Part shown: positions 1-5,317 of the stretch, piece by piece
Layout: each line of letters begins with the position of its first letter
Position numbering within the stretch: the stretch's first letter is position 1
The notes under the pieces: generated by a model
Database searches by the model: none
Told to the model about the DNA's origin: nothing
Seen by the model: the letters and a program-made list of their open reading frames with translations, nothing else
Position numbers and translations under genes: made by a program
Source: Candidatus Peribacter sp. UBA2144
Lineage (GTDB): Bacteria; Patescibacteriota; Gracilibacteria; Peribacterales; Peribacteraceae
DNA: 6,698 nt
Reading direction: 5' to 3'
Assembly (NCBI GenBank): GCA_002328295.1
Contig: DCXE01000083.1
Location: 2,586 to 9,283 of the forward strand

Positions 1-76
1 TTGGTATGACAACGAATGGGGATATGCGATGAGAGTTACGGAAATGGTGGTTGAAATAAGTGAAATGATGTCATAA
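1..76 (+). CDS. gap: Glyceraldehyde-3-phosphate dehydrogenase, C-terminal end (partial)
   Basis: Reading from base 2, the window opens with 24 codons ending in TAA at 74-76. The first residues, WYDNEWGYAMRV, match the near-invariant C-terminal signature of phosphorylating GAPDH (family form WYDNEWGYSNRV), in which the helix carrying NEWGY lies against the NAD-binding site. The rest of the gene lies upstream of the window, so catalytic Cys/His and cofactor preference cannot be seen. GAPDH interconverts glyceraldehyde-3-phosphate and 1,3-bisphosphoglycerate in the cytoplasm. The stop is 11 bp before the next gene on the same strand, a sugar bisphosphatase, so the two probably share a transcript and a role in gluconeogenesis or sugar-phosphate cycling. 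The identification rests on a short but highly diagnostic motif. Confidence 0.9.
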   Translation, partial: WYDNEWGYAMRVTEMVVEISEMMS

Positions 77-87
77 AGTCTTCCTAT

Positions 88-1026
88 ATGACTGATCACT
101 GCAAACAACCGGAACGAATATCTCTAAATTATCATTTGTATAATCATGCAAAGATTTCTGATGATCTTAGGCATTTAATATTAGAAATAACCAGAGCTAC
201 CAAATACATAAGCCATGCAATACAAATTACTGAAACAAGTCTTGCCGGAGGAACTAATGTTTCAGGAGAAGAGCAACTGAAAATAGACATTTTAAGCAAT
301 GCGCTTATAGAACAACATCTTTGTGAAAGTAATCTTGTTTGTTGTTACTCATCAGAAGAACAAAAAGAGATGGTTGCATTAGCAGATGATAAAAAGTTTA
401 GCGTTGTATTTGATCCCCTTGATGGTTGCTCCTGTGTGGAGGCCAACCTAACAATTGGATCAATATTTGGAATTTACGAAGGCAAGGATATCATTGGACA
501 AAAACCAAGAGATCAAGTCGCGTCATTCTATGTTCTGTACGGTCCCAGAACATCAATAGTTTACTCCACTGGCAATGGAGTTCATGAATTTTATTTAAAT
601 GATGCCGGTGAATTCATTCTTAACAGAGAAAACCTTGGAATTTCCGACGAAGCTAGCTATTACAGCCCAGGCAATGTACGAGATATTGCAGAATATGCTC
701 CTTATAAAAAGGTAATGGATGACTGGATAGAAAGAAAAATGACAATTCGTTATTCCGGATCAATGGTTGCAGATATTAACCATATCCTTACAAAGGGGCA
801 GGGTGTATTCGCATATCCACAAGGGAATAAGTATCCGGAAGGAAAACTGAGAATAACTTACGAATGTGGACCATTCTCTTATTTAGTCGAACAAGCAGGA
901 GGTGCTTCATCTGACGGTACTAAGGCAATATTAGACAAAGAAATAACTGACCTCCATCAAAGAACACCGATAATTATCGGATCGAAGAATGAAGTCGAGA
1001 GGGTTTGTTCCATATTGATCAAATGA
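88..1026 (+). CDS. Class I fructose-1,6-/sedoheptulose-1,7-bisphosphatase family protein
   Basis: Hydrolyses a phosphate from a sugar bisphosphate (fructose-1,6- and/or sedoheptulose-1,7-bisphosphate) in the cytoplasm, using divalent metals. The 312 residues are near the family length. Visible motifs: SGEEQLKID (59-67), metal-site acidic pair SSEE (88-91), metal loop FDPLDG (108-113), SPGN (193-196), phosphate-binding RYSGSMVAD (221-229), and KLRITYE (253-259), whose K253 and E259 match the conserved Lys and metal-ligand Glu of FBPase. LHQR...IGSKNEV closes the fold. Several stretches resemble plant-type SBPase rather than FBPase: FSVVFDPLDG, RDQVA (141-145), YGPRTS (151-156), HEF, SPGN and GSKNE. 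The loop after DPLDG reads CSC where FBPase has SSN. ATG 88 is the first start after an in-frame stop (61-63); there is no clear Shine-Dalgarno. It lies 11 bp after gap. Substrate preference is unresolved; fbp or a bifunctional F/SBPase are both possible. Confidence 0.88.
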   Translation: MTDHCKQPERISLNYHLYNHAKISDDLRHLILEITRATKYISHAIQITETSLAGGTNVSGEEQLKIDILSNALIEQHLCESNLVCCYSSEEQKEMVALADDKKFSVVFDPLDGCSCVEANLTIGSIFGIYEGKDIIGQKPRDQVASFYVLYGPRTSIVYSTGNGVHEFYLNDAGEFILNRENLGISDEASYYSPGNVRDIAEYAPYKKVMDDWIERKMTIRYSGSMVADINHILTKGQGVFAYPQGNKYPEGKLRITYECGPFSYLVEQAGGASSDGTKAILDKEITDLHQRTPIIIGSKNEVERVCSILIK

Positions 1027-1119
1027 ATAAATGGCTGAATGGTTGAATGGCTCGCAAAGCGAGAGCTATGGTTGATATTCTTTAGAACCATTCAGCCATT
1101 CGACCATTTGACCATTCAT
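1023..1119. repeat. Imperfect palindrome of iterated TGAATGG units at convergent junction; likely bidirectional terminator
   Basis: The whole gap between the bisphosphatase stop (1024-1026) and the opposing gene's stop (1121-1123) is one long imperfect inverted repeat. The left arm is ATGAAT (1023-1028), AAATGG (1029-1034), CTGAATGG (1035-1042), TTGAATGG (1043-1050). The right arm at 1088-1119 is the reverse complement of the same unit series, with a 4-nt bulge. The loop contains a second small perfect hairpin, CTCGC-AAA-GCGAG (1051-1063). Arms made of a degenerate 8-mer allow pairing in several registers. Its place between converging genes suits a two-way transcription terminator or mRNA 3'-end stabiliser; there is no clean U-tract, so intrinsic termination is inferred. 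Confidence 0.7.
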
Positions 1120-1120
1120 A

Positions 1121-1420
1121 TTAATCCCAAAACACTTCTTTTGTAGCCTTTGTGAACGCCTCGTCAAAAGGCTGATTAGCTGAGTCTTCTTTTGCTTTGC
1201 CCTCCAATTTATATATCTTTTTCATAGTTTTATATGTACCCCAAGGATAATAACTTTTATATTTCTTCTTTCTTTTCTTCTTGCCGTCCTCCTCCTTCTC
1301 TTCAACTTCTTCTTTTTCTAATGGAATAGCATTTCCATCTTTATCCCACTTTACCAAACTAATAACCTCACGTTTCTGAGGATCAACATATACCAAATCG
1401 TCATCGTTATATTGCGTCAT
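1121..1420 (-). CDS. Small highly charged protein of unknown function
   Basis: A 99-residue soluble-looking protein that I do not recognise. The N-terminal third (YNDDDLVYVDPQKREVISLV) looks like a short beta-rich segment. It is followed by an acidic run (about residues 35-45) that switches directly to a basic run, KKKRKKKYK (47-55), then an aromatic patch YYPWGTY (57-63) and a charged helix-like tail ending in FWD. There is no signal peptide or membrane segment. Its ATG (complement of 1418-1420) overlaps the upstream gene's TGA in an ATGA arrangement, typical of translational coupling, so it probably works with the membrane protein encoded just before it. The Lys-rich stretch could contact nucleic acid or acidic lipid head groups, but that is only a possibility. 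The overlap and the codon-like composition support it as a real gene. Confidence 0.65.
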   Translation of the reverse strand: MTQYNDDDLVYVDPQKREVISLVKWDKDGNAIPLEKEEVEEKEEDGKKKRKKKYKSYYPWGTYKTMKKIYKLEGKAKEDSANQPFDEAFTKATKEVFWD

Positions 1421-2013
1421 ATATTTCTGGAAATTCTGTGCTCTTCCGGTTCGAGTGGAGCTGGAGTTAAAACTTTCTCCTTTATTTGATCCACCCTCCC
1501 GGATAAATCATTTCTTGCTGGATTGTGGAAAATCTCTTCAACTTCTGATTTCTTTTGTTCTTGAACTCTCAAAAATGCATAAAACGTAACAACCATGCTG
1601 GCTATGAGAGCTGTATTAATCCCAAATCGAATTTCCATTCTCGAAAACTGGAAGGTAATCCTCATTAGAACCGACAAAGCAGAAAGTATCAAAATGGTTG
1701 ATACAGCACTGCATGCAAGCCTTACATTATCTTTCTTTCGTTTCTTAAGTATTATTGGGCCTCCTGTAAGGGGAACTACTGTAAGGGCAAGAATATACAC
1801 ATTTATGAGTAGTACAGATGCACCAATAAACGATGTATAAAACCCAAGCCCGGAGTAGGAAACTGGATCACTTCCCAAAAGATAACCGCTAGCCCAAGGG
1901 CAAAACACAGCTATAACGGCAATAAATGCAGCTGAATTTATTATCTTTTCCTCAAGGTCCAATGAACCGAAACGGCGCAACATTCTGGGTACCATAATGG
2001 GAATGTAGCACAT
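1417..2013 (-). CDS. Four-helix integral membrane protein of unknown function
   Basis: A 198-residue protein with four hydrophobic segments at about residues 26-46, 58-82, 98-119 and 130-150. A short basic N-terminus (RMLRR) precedes helix 1, and a Lys/Arg-rich loop KKRKKDN (90-96) lies between helices 2 and 3. By the positive-inside rule this loop and both termini should be cytoplasmic. A soluble tail of about 48 residues with charged and Pro-rich stretches follows helix 4. No catalytic or transporter motif is recognised. The first ATG (2013) is taken here; in-frame ATGs at 1995 and 1983 are alternatives that would trim only the pre-helix segment. It diverges from the glycosyltransferase at 2052 and is coupled by ATGA overlap to the small charged protein downstream. 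Function unknown; a membrane anchor or scaffold is one possibility. Confidence 0.7.
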   Translation of the reverse strand: MCYIPIMVPRMLRRFGSLDLEEKIINSAAFIAVIAVFCPWASGYLLGSDPVSYSGLGFYTSFIGASVLLINVYILALTVVPLTGGPIILKKRKKDNVRLACSAVSTILILSALSVLMRITFQFSRMEIRFGINTALIASMVVTFYAFLRVQEQKKSEVEEIFHNPARNDLSGRVDQIKEKVLTPAPLEPEEHRISRNI

Positions 2014-2051
2014 AATTAAGATTGTTTACAAGACTAAGCTATAATTTGTCC
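2014..2051. promoter_or_regulatory. Divergent promoter region; TATAAT 6 nt before glycosyltransferase ATG
   Basis: This 38-bp gap separates the minus-strand membrane protein start from the plus-strand glycosyltransferase start. A perfect -10 hexamer TATAAT lies at 2040-2045, leaving six bases before ATG 2052, so transcription would begin at or next to the start codon (leaderless mRNA). No good TTGACA sits at the 17-bp spacing; TTGTTT (2022-2027) is only 12 bp upstream. In the minus direction only a weak AACAAT-like box precedes the start at 2013. Confidence 0.55.
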
Positions 2052-3098
2052 ATGGCGGTATTTTCGATAGATGTCAGAGAGGCCTGCAGAAAGAAAAGAA
2101 CCGGAAAGGGGCAATGGACCTATGGATTTGTAAATGAGCTCCTAAATAGAGAATATAAAATAGTACTCCTCACAGATCAAAATCTGCCAAAAGAATGGGA
2201 AGGCTCATCAAGCGAAGTGATTATTTACCCGGGCGGATTCTCGTGGCATTTAAGAGTATCTCGCTATTTAAAGAAGAACTTGTTCGATTCAATTTATATA
2301 AGCCCAACAAGTTTTATAGTCCCAGCTCTCGTCAGTAAAAGGATTAAAACTATCCCCGTCATTCATGATCTTATTGCATTTCAAAAAGGCAAGCATGATA
2401 TAAAAGCAAAAATAGTTGAGAGACTATTGCTTAAGAAAGCGATTAAGTCTGCACACAGGGCAATGACAAATAGTGATAATACTCGCAATGATTTAGTTAA
2501 GAAGTATCCATTTGCTTCCAATAAAACTACAGCAATATTCGCAGGCCCGTCAGACGTCAAAACGTCCGGCAACTCTTCTGATGAAAAAATTATTCTTTGC
2601 GTTGGAACTTTATCACCACGCAAAAATCAACTTAGACTAATAAAGGCATATCAGAAATTACCTGACTCACTTAAATCAAAATATAAATTAATACTTGCAG
2701 GAGGAAGAGGTTGGAATGACAAAAAAATAATTAAAGAAGCCCAACATACAGATGGCGTTGATTGGATCGGATATGTAAAGGAAGATAAATATCATGAACT
2801 TTTAAGAACTTGTACTATGCTGGTGCTCCCCTCTCTTTACGAAGGTTTTGGACTTCAAATACTCGATGCCGAAAAAATGGGTGTACCGGTGCTTTGTTCA
2901 GATATGGGAAGCCTCACCGAAGTTGCTGGTAATTGTGCGGTTGTTGTGAATCCTCTTGACATAGAATCAATAAAAGATGGCTTGGAGAAGATTTTATCGG
3001 ATGAATCCCTCAGATCCAGATTGCAGGAAGAAGGCCCCGTGCAATCCGAGAAATATTCCTGGAAAAGAACGGTAGATTTGTTTTTAGATGCTATATAA
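2052..3098 (+). CDS. GT4-type (GT-B fold) glycosyltransferase
   Basis: Transfers a sugar from a nucleotide-sugar donor to a glycan or lipid acceptor, probably at the cytoplasmic face of the membrane. Starting at ATG 2052 it has 348 residues, with no signal peptide or membrane helix. The N-terminal Rossmann half begins AVFSIDVREA and has a TGKGQWTYGF segment (17-26; family form TGIGRY) and IHDL (104-107). The C-terminal half opens with CVGTLSPRKNQ (183-193; the RK binds donor phosphates) and carries SLYEGFGLQILDAEKMG (261-277). In that EX7E motif the first Glu is E264, but the second position is Asp (D272). A TTG at 2022 would add ten residues, but these precede the family's usual start and lie upstream of a TATAAT box, so ATG 2052 is preferred. 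nadK follows after 9 bp. Sugar and acceptor cannot be predicted; a mannosyl- or other hexosyltransferase is likely. Confidence 0.88.
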   Translation: MAVFSIDVREACRKKRTGKGQWTYGFVNELLNREYKIVLLTDQNLPKEWEGSSSEVIIYPGGFSWHLRVSRYLKKNLFDSIYISPTSFIVPALVSKRIKTIPVIHDLIAFQKGKHDIKAKIVERLLLKKAIKSAHRAMTNSDNTRNDLVKKYPFASNKTTAIFAGPSDVKTSGNSSDEKIILCVGTLSPRKNQLRLIKAYQKLPDSLKSKYKLILAGGRGWNDKKIIKEAQHTDGVDWIGYVKEDKYHELLRTCTMLVLPSLYEGFGLQILDAEKMGVPVLCSDMGSLTEVAGNCAVVVNPLDIESIKDGLEKILSDESLRSRLQEEGPVQSEKYSWKRTVDLFLDAI

Positions 3099-3099
3099 T
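3094..3099 (+). promoter_or_regulatory. TATAAT box overlapping glycosyltransferase stop, upstream of nadK
   Basis: A perfect -10 hexamer overlaps the end of the glycosyltransferase gene (stop 3096-3098) and leaves eight bases before the nadK ATG at 3108. No Shine-Dalgarno is visible in that gap. This may be an internal promoter giving a nearly leaderless nadK transcript in addition to read-through from the upstream gene. The assignment is by consensus match and position only. Confidence 0.4.
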
Positions 3100-3107
3100 C
3101 AGAATAG

Positions 3108-3992
3108 ATGATTAAATATAAGCATATAGGCATTACAGCTAAATCGCGACTCGACCAGAAAGAAGAGGCAGTTGCGGGAGTTATCGATATTTTAAAGAAG
3201 CTCGATGTTGATATTTGTGTGGACTCCGAAAGATTAAGCCATCTTAAATGCTCCAAAGATTTAATGAAGATGAAGGCTATCGAAGATATCGATCTTCTAA
3301 TAGTCATGGGCGGAGACGGAACCATACTTAGATCAGTCAGGGAACTAAAAGATTTTGACATACCCATTTTAAGTATTAACTGGGGCACTGTAGGTTTTCT
3401 GGCTGAGATTAATGTAGATGAAGCTGAAGAATTAGTTCCAAAGCTTTTAAATGGCAGTGGAGTCATAGAAGAACGCGGACTTCTGCACGTGAAAGCAAGA
3501 AGGAACGGAAAAGTGCTTTTGGAAGGACATGCTTTAAATGAAGCTGTTATTAATCAGGGCACCATCGCCAGGCTTGTTAATTTAAAAACAACTGTAAACG
3601 GCGAAGAATTAGCAAGCTATCATGCCGATGGTTTGATTATTTCAACGCCGACAGGATCCACAGCCTATTCTCTTGCAGCAGGAGGACCTCTTGTATATCC
3701 AACTATCAACGCAACCATCTTAACGCCTCTCAATCCATATAGCTTTAGCCAAAAACCCATTGTGATTCCCGGTGAATCAAAGGTAGAAGTAGTCGTAGAT
3801 ACTAAACCAAATAAATATCAGGACGCAGATGTTGTTTTAACAATTGACGGACAGGTTTATGTCGAACTGGAAGGCGGAGACAAAGTTGAAGCACAGGTTC
3901 ATCCCAATACTGTTAAGTTTCTAAGGCGCAAGCAAGACACGTTTTTCGCCACCCTCAGGAAAAAGCTCAAATGGGGTGAAAGAGCGGGATAG
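3108..3992 (+). CDS. nadK: NAD kinase
   Basis: Phosphorylates NAD to NADP in the cytoplasm using ATP or polyphosphate. The 294 residues match the usual bacterial length. The ATP/NAD-kinase signature GGDGT is at 68-72, followed by INWGTVGFLAEI (90-101; family form NLGxLGFL). The NE pair is at 144-145. The Gly-rich segment TPTGSTAYSLAAGGP (180-194), which binds NAD, is fully conserved. SFSQKPIVIP (212-221) replaces the usual TLSxRPIVxP, and TIDGQ (245-249) is the conserved late strand. The protein ends in a basic tail (RKKLKWGERAG). ATG 3108 starts at the expected first strand (KHIGIT). It follows the glycosyltransferase by 9 bp on the same strand and converges on purA across a palindrome. Nothing suggests loss of function. 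Confidence 0.95.
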   Translation: MIKYKHIGITAKSRLDQKEEAVAGVIDILKKLDVDICVDSERLSHLKCSKDLMKMKAIEDIDLLIVMGGDGTILRSVRELKDFDIPILSINWGTVGFLAEINVDEAEELVPKLLNGSGVIEERGLLHVKARRNGKVLLEGHALNEAVINQGTIARLVNLKTTVNGEELASYHADGLIISTPTGSTAYSLAAGGPLVYPTINATILTPLNPYSFSQKPIVIPGESKVEVVVDTKPNKYQDADVVLTIDGQVYVELEGGDKVEAQVHPNTVKFLRRKQDTFFATLRKKLKWGERAG

Positions 3993-3995
3993 AAA

Positions 3996-4076
3996 TGGAA
4001 AATTGTAAATGGAAACTGGAAAATTCCTCTTTTATATTTTCTATATAATTTTCAATTTACCACTTTCAATTTTCAA
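3996..4076. repeat. Imperfect palindrome of GAAAATTG-type units at convergent nadK/purA junction
   Basis: Two 30-base arms (3996-4025 and 4047-4076) pair as inverted repeats with about 24 of 30 positions matching and no gaps, around an AT-rich 21-base loop. Each arm is built from degenerate iterations of TGGAAAATT or TTGAAAATT-like units. The structure begins just after the nadK TAG (3990-3992), and the right arm covers the purA stop codon (4073-4075). The AT-rich arms and T-rich runs on both strands suit a bidirectional terminator; the iterated-unit design is like that of the junction at 1023-1119 although the unit differs. Confidence 0.7.
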
Positions 4077-5296
4077 CTTTTCACAATCATTTCTTCTCTC
4101 CCTGGTCCTGTGCCAATAAATGCAACCGGAACTCCTGTTTGTTCTTCGATGAACTGGATATATTTCTTTGCATTTTCGGGAAGTTCATCAAACGATGTAA
4201 GTCCTCTTGTAGATGCTTTCCAGCCAGGCAGATTCTGGTATCCATCAGACATCATTACCGGAATTTGATCTTCCTCATCTAGGACATCCAGTTTTGTAAT
4301 ATTCCAGTGAGTGTATCCATTTAGCCTTACCACTTTTAGCAAATCAGGAACGCTTAACCACCCGCACCTTCTGGGCCTGCCTGTTGTTGCACCGTATTCC
4401 ACTCCCCTTTCTCTGATTCTGTTACCGTCAGCTTCGCTAGCTTCTGCTGGGAACTCACCTTCTCCAACGCGCGTACAATAAGCTTTTGCAATACCTATGC
4501 ACGATTCTAATGATTTTGGAGGAAGACCAAGTGCCTGCAATGCGCCTGATATTGTAGTTGAACTGCTTGTGACATATGGATATGAACCATGATCCAAATC
4601 CAACAACACTCCCTGAGCTCCCTCAATCAGAATGCTTTTACCACCCTCCAAATACTCATGAATAAGTGAAACCGTATCAGTTACACATCCTTTTAAAACA
4701 TTTCTGGCATCTTCTAAATTCTTCAATTCAACATTTATATCGATGTCCAAACCAAATTGTTCTTTAATGCTCTCAGCTCTTTCTTTTAACTCCGACGTAA
4801 GATCTGCATCGAGCGACTCCATTCTGATGCCTGTCCTTGCAGCCTTATCTTGATATGCAGGACCTATTCCACGCATCGTAGTTCCAATTCCTTTCCCTTT
4901 CTTTTTTGCTCTAGCTTCCTCGAATACTCCATCTAGCTTCTTGTGATATTCAAAAAGAATATGAGCTTCGGACGAAATATGAAGTCTTGGTAGAACATCA
5001 AATCCTGCCTTCTTCATTTCCTCGATCTCTTCCAAAAGCGTTGGTAAATGCAAAACCATTCCTGCACCCAAAATAATTGGCTTACCTTCATGAAAACATC
5101 CCGATGGAAGTAGATGGAATATATGTTGAACGCTGTCAATTACAATCGTGTGGCCCGCATTCGCGCCTCCGCAAGCACGAGCAATAACATCGTAGTGCTC
5201 AGCTACAATGTCGACTACCTTTCCCTTTCCCTCATCTCCCCACTGAGCACCTATAATTGCGCAGACGTTTCCGAAGGATGAAGTCATGTCAGTCAC
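4073..5296 (-). CDS. purA: Adenylosuccinate synthetase
   Basis: Catalyses IMP + aspartate + GTP to adenylosuccinate + GDP + phosphate, the first committed step to AMP, in the cytoplasm. At 407 residues it is slightly shorter than the typical ~425-430. Visible motifs: P-loop-like GAQWGDEGKGK (16-26) with catalytic D21; NAGHT (46-50) with catalytic H49; GTTMRGIGPAYQDKAAR (138-154); EGAQGVLLDLDHGSYP (225-240), followed by VTSS; TRVGEGEFPAE (275-285); YGATTGRPRRCGWL (301-314), which covers IMP and Arg contacts; TKLDVLD (334-340), which binds GTP guanine; and GTGPGREEMI (395-404). All key residues are present. The start is uncertain: GTG at 5296 sits 8 nt after a GATAAT box, while ATG at 5287 gives a protein three residues shorter; neither has a clear Shine-Dalgarno. 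It lies 21 bp downstream of prmC, probably co-transcribed. Confidence 0.95.
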   Translation of the reverse strand: MTDMTSSFGNVCAIIGAQWGDEGKGKVVDIVAEHYDVIARACGGANAGHTIVIDSVQHIFHLLPSGCFHEGKPIILGAGMVLHLPTLLEEIEEMKKAGFDVLPRLHISSEAHILFEYHKKLDGVFEEARAKKKGKGIGTTMRGIGPAYQDKAARTGIRMESLDADLTSELKERAESIKEQFGLDIDINVELKNLEDARNVLKGCVTDTVSLIHEYLEGGKSILIEGAQGVLLDLDHGSYPYVTSSSTTISGALQALGLPPKSLESCIGIAKAYCTRVGEGEFPAEASEADGNRIRERGVEYGATTGRPRRCGWLSVPDLLKVVRLNGYTHWNITKLDVLDEEDQIPVMMSDGYQNLPGWKASTRGLTSFDELPENAKKYIQFIEEQTGVPVAFIGTGPGREEMIVKS

Positions 5297-5304
5297 ATAT
5301 AGAC

Positions 5305-5310
5305 ATTATC
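5305..5310 (-). promoter_or_regulatory. GATAAT -10-like box just upstream of purA
   Basis: On the minus strand GATAAT (five of six consensus positions) ends eight bases before the GTG start of purA at 5296, in the 21-bp gap after the prmC stop. The spacing resembles the TATAAT-to-start spacing before nadK. It could give purA its own near-leaderless transcript. No matching -35 element stands out. Confidence 0.3.
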
Positions 5311-5317
5311 AAATTAT

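Noticed and set aside
1023..1119. CRISPR or tandem-repeat array
   Set aside because: Units are 8 bp, degenerate and arranged as inverted arms without spacers or nearby cas genes.
1595..1840. Plus-strand open frame of 81 codons
   Set aside because: It lies wholly inside the minus-strand membrane protein gene, has no family resemblance, and the antisense frame has the clear transmembrane pattern.
2022..2051. TTG 2022 as start of the glycosyltransferase
   Set aside because: The added ten residues precede the normal family N-terminus, and the segment contains the TATAAT box placed ideally for ATG 2052.
2381..2623. Minus-strand open frame of 80 codons
   Set aside because: Antisense shadow of the glycosyltransferase coding region, which has strong family motifs there.
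2855..3466. Minus-strand open frame of 203 codons
   Set aside because: It spans the end of the glycosyltransferase and the start of nadK on the opposite strand; Ser/Pro/Leu-rich low-information translation typical of antisense frames.
88..5296. Alternative genetic code with UGA read as an amino acid
   Set aside because: TGA ends the bisphosphatase, the membrane protein and purA at the expected family or coupling positions, and no in-frame TGA interrupts any conserved gene.
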